DNA of 64,000 nt from positions 3,534,001 to 3,598,000 of the forward strand of contig NZ_JAUSWV010000002.1 in assembly GCF_030815485.1 (NCBI RefSeq), read 5' to 3'. The stretch's first letter is position 1. The number at the start of each line of letters is the position of its first letter. A model generated the notes under the pieces. That model was not told the DNA's origin. It worked only from the letters and a program-made list of their open reading frames with translations, and made no database searches. This stretch comes from Streptomyces rishiriensis (lineage in GTDB: Bacteria > Actinomycetota > Actinomycetes > Streptomycetales > Streptomycetaceae). Position numbers and translations under genes: made by a program. Below, piece after piece: positions 34,805 to 43,600 of the stretch.

Positions 34805-35449
34805 TCACGTCGTCTGCTGCGTCCCGGCCGCCGAGATCTCCCGGACCCAGGGCGTCTTCGCGTCGACGCGGGCGACCTTCTGCGCGTCCCAGTTCCCGTA
34901 GCGCGGGTTGAGGTCGACGTCGAGCGTCTTGGAAGCCTTGGACAGCGCGTTCCAGAAGGCGGGCTGGCTGGTGTTCGTGCCGAGCTCGGTGGCGAGTTTC
35001 TGGGCCTCCAGCTGGAGGCGGAGGTTCTCGTCGAGACGCTGCGGCGGAATGCCGTACTGCTGGAGCCACGCCGTCTCCAGACCCTTCGCACCGCCCGCCT
35101 GCTGCTCCAGGCCGGCCCGCATCTCCTGGACCTCCCGACGGCTGACGGTGATGCCCGCGTCCTCGGCGGCGCGGTGCAGCACCTTGTCGAGGACCATGCC
35201 ATGCAGGGTGTCGCGGGCGAGGGAGCCGGTCTGGGCGACGGCCTGCGCGTACTGGGCGTCGTCGGTGACCGCGGCCCGCTGGGCCGTGCGCACCTCGTTC
35301 ACCCGGCTCTCCAGCTGCGCGACGGTGATCCGCTGGCCGCCTACGACGGCCGCCGCGCCGGGATGCGCGTCGTTCCCGCAGGCGGTGAGGAGAGGGGCCG
35401 CCACGATCGCGGCGGACAGCAGGAGCGCGGTGCGACGACGGCGGTGCAA
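34805..35449 (-). CDS. Lipoprotein with SurA N-terminal-like domain
   Basis: 214 residues starting with TTG (LHRRRRTALLLSAAIVAAP), chosen because GGGAGG lies 6 nt upstream; no ATG/GTG fits. Lipobox LLTAC makes Cys about residue 22. The body (VGGQRITVAQLESRVNEVR, LHGMVLDKVLHRAAEDAGITVSRREV, LRLQLEAQKLATELG) matches the SurA_N chaperone fold without a PpiC isomerase domain, so it is likely an extracytoplasmic chaperone-like lipoprotein. Just upstream of mazG in transcription order. Confidence 0.88.
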   Translation of the reverse strand: MHRRRRTALLLSAAIVAAPLLTACGNDAHPGAAAVVGGQRITVAQLESRVNEVRTAQRAAVTDDAQYAQAVAQTGSLARDTLHGMVLDKVLHRAAEDAGITVSRREVQEMRAGLEQQAGGAKGLETAWLQQYGIPPQRLDENLRLQLEAQKLATELGTNTSQPAFWNALSKASKTLDVDLNPRYGNWDAQKVARVDAKTPWVREISAAGTQQTT

Positions 35450-35647
35450 GGGAAACCTCCCGAGGAGATTGTGCGACGGTGCACAAAGTCTTGCGGTGAT
35501 CGATGGTAGGCAGTGTGACGGCTGGGGCCAACCCATTCGACCAACGATTCACCAGGACTTGGGGCACCGCCGCGCCCGCTCGTCGCCCGCTCTTCGGTGC
35601 GAGGGCTCAGCCCCGCGAGCGCGCCACCCTCACGCGGGCGGTCCGCT

Positions 35648-36478
35648 TCAGCCGACGATGGCGACCGGGGCGTCCCACGTGTCGCGGTCCACGGTGATCG
35701 TGTAGCCGCCGCGGGTCTCCTTGCTGTTCACCAGGTACTGGTGGCCGCGACTGTGGTTGGTGAACTGGGTGGCAGCCCACGGCCAGTCGGCGGTCGTGGT
35801 GTCCTTCTTGTCCCACAGCGCGTACCAGAGGTTGCCCGGCAGGTCCGTCTTGTTCGTCGCGGTGGCGATGGCCTTGGCGCTGGAGCTGCTGAAGCCGTAG
35901 TAGCCGGCCCGGTAGATCTTGGCGCGCAGCGTCTTGGTGAAGGAGCGCACGTACGCCAGCACGGCGTCGTTGCACGCCTTGTCGGTGATGTCGTACGCCT
36001 CCATGTCGAGGTAGATCGGGCTGCCGGCCTTCATGCCGAGCGCCGAGGCCTTGGCGACCGCGTCCGCGCCGTCCGTCGCGCCGAGCGAGGTGGCCGTGGC
36101 GGCGGTGATCTTCTCGGGGCTCGAGCCGGTCTGGCAGGGCGGCTGGGCGCCGACGTAGAGCGGGATCAGCTTCCAGCCGGCCGCGTTGACCGACTTCACC
36201 CAGGAGGCGGTCAGGTTCGGCTGCGCGCAGCCCCGGTTCTTGCCACCGACGTAGACGGCGGCGCCCCCGTAGTACCCGTTGGTCTTCCATGCCTTCATCG
36301 CCGCCAGCGAGGGCGCGGTACAGGCGTCGAATGCACGGCCGGTGTACGTCTTCTGGGCGGGCCAGGTGGTGGCCGCCATCGAGGTCTGCGCCGCTACCCC
36401 GGCCCCCGCGAGGACAGCCGCGCCGGCCACGCCCCACGTGATGTATCTGCGCTTCCTGGACTGCCGGTGCTCGGCCAT
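35648..36478 (-). CDS. Secreted DUF1906 glycoside hydrolase-like protein
   Basis: 276 residues. Signal region RKRRYITWGVAGAAVLAGAGVAAQTSMAA with twin Arg, possibly Tat. The mature domain (GRAFDACTAPSLAAMKAWK, YYGGAAVYVGGKNRGCAQPNLTASWV, LIPLYVGAQPPC, IYLDMEAYDITDKACNDAVL, KIYRAGYYGFSSSSAKA) is the DUF1906/Rv2525c TIM-barrel resembling GH25 lysozyme-like enzymes. Catalytic acidic residues are probably in LDMEAY. Role in wall metabolism inferred. Confidence 0.88.
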   Translation of the reverse strand: MAEHRQSRKRRYITWGVAGAAVLAGAGVAAQTSMAATTWPAQKTYTGRAFDACTAPSLAAMKAWKTNGYYGGAAVYVGGKNRGCAQPNLTASWVKSVNAAGWKLIPLYVGAQPPCQTGSSPEKITAATATSLGATDGADAVAKASALGMKAGSPIYLDMEAYDITDKACNDAVLAYVRSFTKTLRAKIYRAGYYGFSSSSAKAIATATNKTDLPGNLWYALWDKKDTTTADWPWAATQFTNHSRGHQYLVNSKETRGGYTITVDRDTWDAPVAIVG

Positions 36479-36743
36479 CCCCACCCCATCGTTCGTCGTC
36501 GCGTACGGCGCTGTCGCCGCGCGCGGTCGTGTCCGGCCGAAGCCCCCTGATCCGGTGCGACGATACGGCCTCGGCTCGACGTCCAGCACCTGAACGGAAC
36601 GCACGGTAACCCGCGGCAGCTCACCGATCGGGAAACACAAGGCCCCCAGAGCCACAAGATTCACTCATGTCACAGTAAAGAAGCGACGCCCTGTGGCGGC
36701 CTGTCCGTGTCCTACCCTTGCCCCAGGTGACTTGGGGGGCGAC

Positions 36744-37148
36744 ATGACAATGCCGACGATGCCGACGACGTCGGGCGCGGAGAGACGACTGACGGCCGGC
36801 TGGTTCCAGCGGCTCGCCTGGGTGGTCCTGGTGTGGGTCTCGCTGGGCTTTCTGGTCTGGGTGCCCTTCCTCTACGTGGCGGTCCGCCGCGGTCTCTCCT
36901 CGGACTGGGTGGCCTTCGGCTCGTTCGCGCTGTACGAGTGCCTGATCCTGCCGTGGGCGGTGATGACGCCCGACGGCGACGGGGACGCCTTCTTCGGCAT
37001 CGCCATCCTGGTGACCCTGCTGACCGCGACGGTGCTGCTGCTGACCGCGGTGTTCGACAAGAAGCCGCCGGCCGCGCAGCCTGCGTACGGCGCGGTCATG
37101 GCCTCCCAGAGTCAGCCGTATCAGCAGGGCTACCCCTACGGGCGTTAG
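36744..37148 (+). CDS. Small three-span membrane protein
   Basis: 134 residues; ATG at 36744 behind GGGGGG. Three hydrophobic segments (LAWVVLVWVSLGFLVWVPFLYVAV, WVAFGSFALYECLILPWAVM, FFGIAILVTLLTATVLLLTAV) and a Gln/Pro/Tyr-rich tail (QPYQQGYPYGR) like other Streptomyces envelope proteins. I do not recognise a function. Divergent from the DUF1906 gene. Confidence 0.78.
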   Translation: MTMPTMPTTSGAERRLTAGWFQRLAWVVLVWVSLGFLVWVPFLYVAVRRGLSSDWVAFGSFALYECLILPWAVMTPDGDGDAFFGIAILVTLLTATVLLLTAVFDKKPPAAQPAYGAVMASQSQPYQQGYPYGR

Positions 37149-37226
37149 CCGCCGCGGTCCGAGCGCTTCGGGCGCGACGCGCGAAGTCGCCCCTGGCACC
37201 GCCATCGGCGACATCGCACGCCCCTC

Positions 37227-37370
37227 TCACAGGGGGTGCCGCATCCACACGCCGTAGTGCGCGTTGCCCACCGGGTCCTGGGTCGCGAACTCCGGCCAGG
37301 TGTCGGGCATGTCCCGCACCGGGCCGAGCATGTCGGGACGGTCGGCGAGGCTGGACACCTTCAGTTCCAT
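37227..37370 (-). pseudogene. Truncated N-terminal fragment of an acetyltransferase-like protein
   Basis: 47 residues (MELKVSSLADRPDMLGPVRD, then MPDTWPEFATQDPVGNAHYG, VWMRHPL) that read like the start of a GNAT-like family with the motif MPDTWPEF.xxDPVG, then stop. I see no continuation in the other minus-strand frames downstream. It is probably a gene whose 3' part was lost. Confidence 0.55.
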
Positions 37371-37505
37371 ACGGGTCACGGTAGGCGGGGGAGCACGGCG
37401 GCGGGACGGCATTTCGGGCGGCTTCGGATGCCTCGGCGGCCCGGCATCCGCTGCGGGCCCGCCGTGGAGGCCGCCGTGGAGACCGCCGCCGCCGTACCGA
37501 TGCGG

Positions 37506-38264
37506 TCAGTCCGCGTGGAAACGCTCCGGCGCCTTCGTGGGGTTGCCCCCGGTGGGGAGTTTCTGGGCGGGGCAGGTCTCCAGGACCTTCTCCATCGCGG
37601 ACTTCTCCGCCGCGGTGACCCACAGTTCGTACTTCTTCTTCACGGCGACCTGTGCCGCGACATAGGTGCACCGGTAGGCCTTGTTGGGCGGCAGCCAGGT
37701 CGCCGTGTCGCCGTCCCCCTTGGAGCGGTTGGTGCTCGCGTCGACGGCCAGCAGGTTGAGCGGATCGTTGGCGAGAGCTATGCGCTTGCCGGCGTCCCAG
37801 TACTTGGCGCCCTTCTGCCAGGCGTCGGACAGGGCGACGACATGGTCGATGTCCACCTTGCTGCTGCCACGGCGGTACGTCACGTCCTTCCCGGAGTACG
37901 GGTCCGACTCCAGCACGCCGTACGACACTTTGCACGCGCCGCTGGTGAACTTCACCTCCTCCAGATCGCGCTTGAGGATGTCGTCGCGGGTGTCGCAGGA
38001 GTTCGAGTCCGTGTCCGCCCAGGCGGAGCCGAACTTCTCCCGGTCGTAGCCGGTCTTGGGCGCCCGCCCCTTCACCGTCAGCGCCTCGGCCGCCGCGAGG
38101 GCCGCTCCGCCGCTCCCCGCTCCGCCGCCCGCCGTCGCTCCCGCACCACCGGAGGCCGCACCGGAACCGGAGTCCGAGCCCGTGACCTGCTCCTTGCATC
38201 CGGCCACCGTCACGGCACACATCAGCACGGCGGCGACCGCCGCCCCGCCCCTCAGACGCTTCAC
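37506..38264 (-). CDS. Secreted HNH-family nuclease-like lipoprotein
   Basis: 252 residues from GTG with GGGAGGGG upstream. Lipobox VTVAGC near residue 20, a Gly/Ser/Ala-rich linker, then a DUF1524-type HNH domain: YSGKDVTYRRGSSKVDIDHVVALSDAWQ (His of DHVV), DPLNLLAVDASTNRSKGDGD (Asn), and PPNKAYRCTYVAAQVAVKKKY. Secreted nucleases of this family are common in Streptomyces; the putative metal residues are intact. Confidence 0.9.
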   Translation of the reverse strand: MKRLRGGAAVAAVLMCAVTVAGCKEQVTGSDSGSGAASGGAGATAGGGAGSGGAALAAAEALTVKGRAPKTGYDREKFGSAWADTDSNSCDTRDDILKRDLEEVKFTSGACKVSYGVLESDPYSGKDVTYRRGSSKVDIDHVVALSDAWQKGAKYWDAGKRIALANDPLNLLAVDASTNRSKGDGDTATWLPPNKAYRCTYVAAQVAVKKKYELWVTAAEKSAMEKVLETCPAQKLPTGGNPTKAPERFHAD

Positions 38265-38452
38265 GCGCCCCTCCCCTGCCTGCCCGACACCACCCCGCAC
38301 AGGGCGCTTTCCCCTGACGGGCACTGGCACACACCGTAGCGAGGGGGCGCTCGGAGGCGGTCGGGAGGTCCAGACCACAACCCACTCAAGTGGGCATCTC
38401 GTACTTGTCGGGAATATCGTCGGTGGAGAGTCACCTCCGGAAGGAGCTCTGG

Positions 38453-38638
38453 ATGGGCATCCTCGACAGGTTCAAGAGCAACAAGACGGCACAGGACAAG
38501 GCCAGGAAGATGTCCGACGCCGCGGAGCAGAAGGCGAACGAGAGGACGGGCAACAAGTACGAGTCCCAGGTCGACTCCGGGCAGCAGCAGTTGCACGAAC
38601 GGCTCGGCATGGACGAGGAACGGCCCGAACAGCCCTAG
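38453..38638 (+). CDS. MT0933-like small antitoxin-type protein
   Basis: 61 residues; ATG at 38453 with AAGGAG 6 nt upstream. MGILDRFKSNKTAQDKARK followed by AAEQKANERTGNKYESQVDS resembles the small lysine/glutamate-rich MT0933 (Rv0909) antitoxin family. No toxin gene is adjacent, as in many Streptomyces. A helical, highly charged cytosolic protein. Confidence 0.75.
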   Translation: MGILDRFKSNKTAQDKARKMSDAAEQKANERTGNKYESQVDSGQQQLHERLGMDEERPEQP

Positions 38639-38694
38639 CCGCAACCCGCGGAGCGACCCGGACCGGCCGCCGACCGACCGGCCGCAGCCGGGTC

Positions 38695-38915
38695 CGAAGC
38701 CTCATGGGCCCGAAGACTCACGGGTCCGAAGACTCACGGGTCCGAAGTCTCGATGGCGCAAGCCACATGGACCCCGAACCTCGTGGTCCCGAAACTTCAT
38801 GGGCCGCTAGCCTCACGGGCACGAAGTTCCATGGACGCCAAGCCTCACGGGCACGAAGTCCCGTGGGCCCGCGCTTCACAGGCCCGAAGCCTCGATGGGG
38901 GCCGAGCCATCGACA
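38695..38915. repeat. Degenerate approximately 18-bp tandem array
   Basis: Units of the type GGTCCGAAGACTCACG, GGGCACGAAGTTCCATG and GGCCCGAAGCCTCGATG follow one another over about 220 nt, in the gap between the antitoxin-like gene and the convergent SCO6745-type gene. Confidence 0.8.
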
Positions 38916-38997
38916 TCACCCGGCACCCGGAGCCGCCCGCGTGGAGCGATCCGCTGCGGGCGGCTTCACCCCTGTCGCCCCGGGACGGCCGCGGAAC

Positions 38998-39930
38998 TCA
39001 GACCTTCCCGATGCCGAGCGTGTTCTCCGAGGGCAGCAGGCCGGATCCCAGTACCGCGACCCAGTAGTCGCCGAGGAGCGCGGCCAGGCGTTCCGTGAAC
39101 TCCGGGCCGAGAGCCTGCCAGGGGCCGAGGGCCATCCGGTCGGTGTCCTCTTCGACGCGGCGGCGCAGATCACGGCCCGCGTCCGTCGCCGTGCCGTCCG
39201 CCTCGAGCAGGCCTCTGGCCGCCAGCCGCTCACTCGCCGCCGCCCACTCCTCGTGGGTCCAGCCGCGGCTCGCGAAGCGCTCGCCGGACGCGGCGCCTAT
39301 CGCCGCGAAGGACACCAGCGATTCGGCCGGGTCGAGGTCGGCGAGGAGCAGGGCGGCGAGGTGGCCGTCACCACGGTGCTCGCGCAGGACGGTCGCCGCC
39401 TGCCAGAGCTGGAGGTGGGGCTCGCGCGGCCACTCCAGCGCGGCGTTGGCCGCGGCGAGCGGGCGCCCCGCCGTGCCGGCCGCCTCGGCCGCGCGGCGGG
39501 CGAGAGCGGCGGCCTCGGCCAGCTCGGGACTGTCCACCAGGTCGCCGAAGAGCGTGCGGTACAGCCGGTCGACGCCTCGCAGTCTCGCCGCCAGGACGGC
39601 TTCGGGGCCGGCGACCTTCCAGGCGTCCCCGACGTACCGGGCGACCATGCCGGGCTGGAAGCTGTAGAAGGCGGAGGCCACCGCCTCGGCGCCCACCGGG
39701 CCCAACGGGGCGGCACGGAACGGGAAGTAGCTCTCCCAGCGTTCTTCGGTCGGATAACCGAGCGCGCGGGCCTCCTCGAAGGCCTCCGGCGCGTAGTACA
39801 GCACCGCGTGCAGCGGTTCCAGCAGATGCCAGAGCCTGCGCGCCTGAGCCGGCGCGACCGGTTCGCCCCGCCCGCTCCGCTCGCCCCGCCCGGCCTGTTC
39901 GGCTGCTCGGCGCTCATGACTGTCGGACAT
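38998..39930 (-). CDS. SCO6745-family helical protein
   Basis: 310 residues; ATG at 39930 behind GGGAGG. All-helical sequence with conserved LWHLLEPLHAVLYYAPEAFE, FYSFQPGMVARYVGDAW and LWQAATVLREHRGDGHLAALL, then a winged-helix-like C-terminus (GWTHEEWAAASERLAARGLL, ATDAGRDLRRRVEEDTDRM). NCBI uses the SCO6745 family name for this architecture, as I recall. Function unknown; divergent from a TetR gene with shared operator repeats. Confidence 0.85.
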   Translation of the reverse strand: MSDSHERRAAEQAGRGERSGRGEPVAPAQARRLWHLLEPLHAVLYYAPEAFEEARALGYPTEERWESYFPFRAAPLGPVGAEAVASAFYSFQPGMVARYVGDAWKVAGPEAVLAARLRGVDRLYRTLFGDLVDSPELAEAAALARRAAEAAGTAGRPLAAANAALEWPREPHLQLWQAATVLREHRGDGHLAALLLADLDPAESLVSFAAIGAASGERFASRGWTHEEWAAASERLAARGLLEADGTATDAGRDLRRRVEEDTDRMALGPWQALGPEFTERLAALLGDYWVAVLGSGLLPSENTLGIGKV

Positions 39931-39966
39931 GCCGCCTCCCCCTCGTCGCGTTCGGACATCGACCAC

Positions 39967-40019
39967 AACTTGTCACTGACTAGATTGCCCGCCCGGGGCG
40001 AACTTGTCAATGTCTAGAT
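39967..40019. promoter_or_regulatory. Direct-repeat operator in TetR divergon
   Basis: AACTTGTCACTGACTAGAT (39967-39985) and AACTTGTCAATGTCTAGAT (40001-40019) are a 17/19 direct repeat with a 34-bp period. They span the promoter of the minus gene and the start of the TetR gene. TetR autoregulation is a strong expectation. Confidence 0.7.
39982..40010 (-). promoter_or_regulatory. Promoter of the SCO6745-type gene
   Basis: TTGACA (40005-40010), 17-nt spacer, CAATCT (39982-39987) on the minus strand. The -35 lies in repeat 2 and the -10 touches repeat 1. Confidence 0.55.
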
Positions 40020-40602
40020 GCCGCGTACGCTGCTGTCCATGAACGACCGCCCCTACCACCACGGTGACCTGCGGCGCGCCGTCCTGGTCGCCGCCCTCGA
40101 CGTCATCGCGACCGACGGCCCCGCCGGACTGAGCCTGCGCGACCTGGCCCGCCGCGCAGGTGTCTCGCACGCGGCTCCGGCCCACCACTTCCGCGACCGC
40201 ACCGGTCTGCTGACGGCGATCGCCGCGGAAGGACACGGACTGCTGGCCGCGGCGCTCACGGAGGCGACGGATCTGCGGGACGCGGGCGCGCGCTACGTCC
40301 GCTTCGCGCGCGAACACCCGGCGCACTTCCAGGTGATGTTCTCGCCCGAGCTGCTGCGCGCCGACGACCTTGAGCTGACCACGGCCCGCGCCCTGTCCGC
40401 CGCCGCCCTGACCGACGCCGTCACCACCGGTGCGCCCGCCGGGGACGGCCCGGACGCGCGGCTGGCCCGTATCGCCGTCTGGTCCCTCGCCCACGGCTTC
40501 GCCACGCTGCTGCTCGGCCACAACCTCGACGGCCTCCTGGACGGCGAGGACCCGGAGGCGGTGCTCCGCGCCCTGCCGATGATGCTGACGCCCCCGGCCT
40601 GA
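40018..40602 (+). CDS. TetR/AcrR-family transcriptional regulator
   Basis: 194 residues from ATG 40018; the more typical family start MNDRPYHHGDLRRAV is at 40039. HTH: AALDVIATDGPAGLSLRDLARRAGVSHAAPAHHF. C-terminal TetR_C domain (ARYVRFAREHPAHFQVMFSP, TIAVWSLAHGFATLLLGHNL-type). It lies divergent from the SCO6745-type gene and most likely represses it and itself. No ribosome site is visible for either start. Confidence 0.88.
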   Translation: MPRTLLSMNDRPYHHGDLRRAVLVAALDVIATDGPAGLSLRDLARRAGVSHAAPAHHFRDRTGLLTAIAAEGHGLLAAALTEATDLRDAGARYVRFAREHPAHFQVMFSPELLRADDLELTTARALSAAALTDAVTTGAPAGDGPDARLARIAVWSLAHGFATLLLGHNLDGLLDGEDPEAVLRALPMMLTPPA

Positions 40603-40657
40603 GCGCGGCGGGCCGCCGGCGGACGGATCCGACCGGTGGCCCGCGAACGACCGCGCC

Positions 40658-43600
40658 CTACGAGCCCAGCACCGACGCCAGCAACTCACCCACCCAGCCC
40701 AGCAGTTCGCGCCCGACCAGCGGCTTGCCGCCGACCTTCGCGGTCTTCGGGCGGGGCACCAGGATCTGGTGCGCGGCCGGCTTGATGACGGTCCCGGGGT
40801 AGAGCCGCTTCAGGCGCAGCTCCTGCGACTCGCGCAACTCCACCGGGGCGAAGCGGATGTTGGCGCCCTGGAGCACGATGTCGCCGACGCCGCACGCGCG
40901 TGCCAGCATCCGCAGCCCCGCCACCAGCAGCAGGTTCTCCACCGGTTCCGGCAACTTGCCGTAGCGGTCGACGAGTTCCTCGCGGACCGCCTTGACGTCC
41001 TCCTCCGAGTTGGCGGAGGCGATGGACCGGTAGGCCTGGAGGCGCAGCCGCTCGCCGGGCGCGTAGTCGTGCGGGACGTGCGCGTCGACGGGCAGCTCGA
41101 TCCTGACCTCGAGCGGCGGCTCCTCCTCGACCCCGCCGGACTCCAGCTGACGCCGGTAGTCCGCGACCGCCTCGCCGACCATCCGGACGTACAGGTCGAA
41201 GCCGACGCCCGCGATGTGGCCGGACTGTTCGCCGCCGAGCAGGTTTCCGGCGCCCCGGATCTCCAGGTCCTTCATGGCCACGTACATGCCCGCGCCCATC
41301 TCGGTGTGCTGGGCGATCGTGGCGAGACGCTCGTGGGCGGTCTCCGTGAGGGGCTTCTCCGGGGGGTAGAGGAAGTAGGCGTAGCCGCGTTCGCGCCCTC
41401 GTCCGACCCGACCGCGCAGCTGGTGCAGCTGGGACAGGCCGAAGGTGTCCCCGCGCTCCACGATCAGCGTGTTCGCGTTGGAGATGTCGATGCCGGACTC
41501 GACGATCGTCGTCGAGACGAGCACATCGAACTTCTTCTCCCAGAAGTCGACGACGACCTGCTCCAGCGCCGTCTCCGACATCTGGCCGTGCGCGGTGGCG
41601 ATGCGCGCCTCGGGCACGATCTCGCGCAGCCGCGCCGCCGCGCGGTCGATCGACTCGACCCGGTTGTGGATGTAGAAGACCTGGCCCTCGCGCAGCAGTT
41701 CGCGGCGGATGGCGGCGCCGATCTGCCGCTGCTCGTAGGGGCCGACGAAAGTGAGCACCGGGTGGCGCTCCTCCGGGGGCGTGGTGATCGTCGACATCTC
41801 GCGGATGCCCGTCACCGCCATCTCCAGGGTCCTGGGGATGGGGGTCGCCGACATCGTCAGGACGTCCACGTTCGCGCGCAGCTTCTTCAGCTGCTCCTTG
41901 TGCTCGACGCCGAAGCGCTGCTCCTCGTCGACGATGACCAGGCCGAGGTCCTTGAACTTCGTCTCGGAGGAGAACAGGCGGTGGGTGCCGATGACGATGT
42001 CCACCGCGCCCTCGCGCAGCCCCTCCAGCGTGGCCTTCGCCTCCGTGTCCGTCTGGAAGCGGGACAGCGCCCTGACGTTGACCGGGAACTGCGCGTACCG
42101 CTCGCTGAACGTGCCGAAGTGCTGCTGCACGAGAAGGGTGGTGGGCACGAGCACGGCGACCTGCTTGCCGTCCTGGACGGCCTTGAAGGCGGCCCGGACG
42201 GCGATCTCCGTCTTGCCGTAGCCGACGTCGCCGCAGATCAGGCGGTCCATGGGGACCGTCTTCTCCATGTCGTCCTTGACTTCGGCGATGGTGGTGAGCT
42301 GGTCGGGCGTCTCCACGTAGGGGAAGGCGTCCTCCAGCTCGCGCTGCCAGGGGGTGTCCGTGCCGAAGGCGTGACCGGGGGCCGCCATCCGCGCGCTGTA
42401 CAGCTTGATCAGGTCGGCGGCGATCTCCTTGACCGCCTTCTTCGCGCGCGCCTTGGTCTTCGTCCAGTCGGCGCCGCCGAGGCGGTGCAGGGTGGGCGCC
42501 TCACCGCCGACGTACTTGGTGATCTGCTCCAGCTGGTCGGTGGGGATGTAGAGGCGGTCGCCGGGCTGGCCGCGCTTGGCGGGCGCGTACTCCACGACCA
42601 GGTACTCGCGTGTGGCGCCCTGGACCGTGCGCTGCGCCATCTCGATGTAGCGGCCCACACCGTGCTGCTCGTGGACGATGTAGTCGCCCGCCTCCAGGGT
42701 GAGCGGGTCGATGGTCTTCCGGCGGCGCGCGGGCATCCGGGCGCCGTCCTTGCCGGCCGCCTTCTGGCCCGACAGGTCGGTCTCCGTGAGCACGGCGAGG
42801 CGCAGCGCCGGATCGACGAAGCCGTAGTCGATCGAGCCGCAGGAGACGTGCACCACGGAGGGACCGAGATCGGTCAGGTCGGCGTCCAGGCGGGCCGCCA
42901 CGCCCTCACCGCCGAGCACCTCGACCGTGCGGGCCGCCGGGCCGTGCGCCTCGGTGACGAAGGCGACCCGCCAGCCGTCGGCCAGCCAGCCCTTGGTGTC
43001 GGCCAGCGCCTTCGCGGTGTCCCCCCGGTAGGTCTCGGGGGCGTGCATGCCGAGCTTCAGCGTGCCGGCGTCCAGCTCCTCGTCGGCCGCGAACGGTGAC
43101 ACCGACCACCACATCATGTCCAGCTCGCGCGCGTGGTCACGGACGTCCGCGATGGACCACAGGGAGGCCGCGCCGACGTCGATGGGTGCCTCGCCGCCGC
43201 CGGCGGTGGCCGCCCAGGAGGCGTGCAGGAACTCCTGGGACGTGGCCACGAGGTCGGTGGCACGCGTGCGTACCCGCTCCGGGTCGCAGACGACGGCCAT
43301 CGCGCCCTTGGGCAGGACGTCGATCAGCAGCTCCATGTCGTCGACCAGCACCGGGGCCAGGGACTCCATGCCCTCGACCGCGATGCCCTCGGCGATCCTG
43401 CCGAGCAGGTCGCCCAGCTCGGGGTGCTCCTCGGCGAGGGCACGCGCACGCGTGCGCACGTCTTCCGTCAACAGCAGTTCACGGCACGGCGGGGCCCACA
43501 GGCCGTGCTCGGCGACTTCCAGGGAGCGCTGGTCGGCGACCTTGAAGTAGCGGATCTCCTCGACGTCGTCGCCCCAGAACTCGACGCGCAGCGGGTGTTC

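Noticed and set aside
40769..43099. 776-codon plus frame opposite mfd
   Set aside because: Antisense shadow of mfd with the same unnatural composition; no ribosome site.
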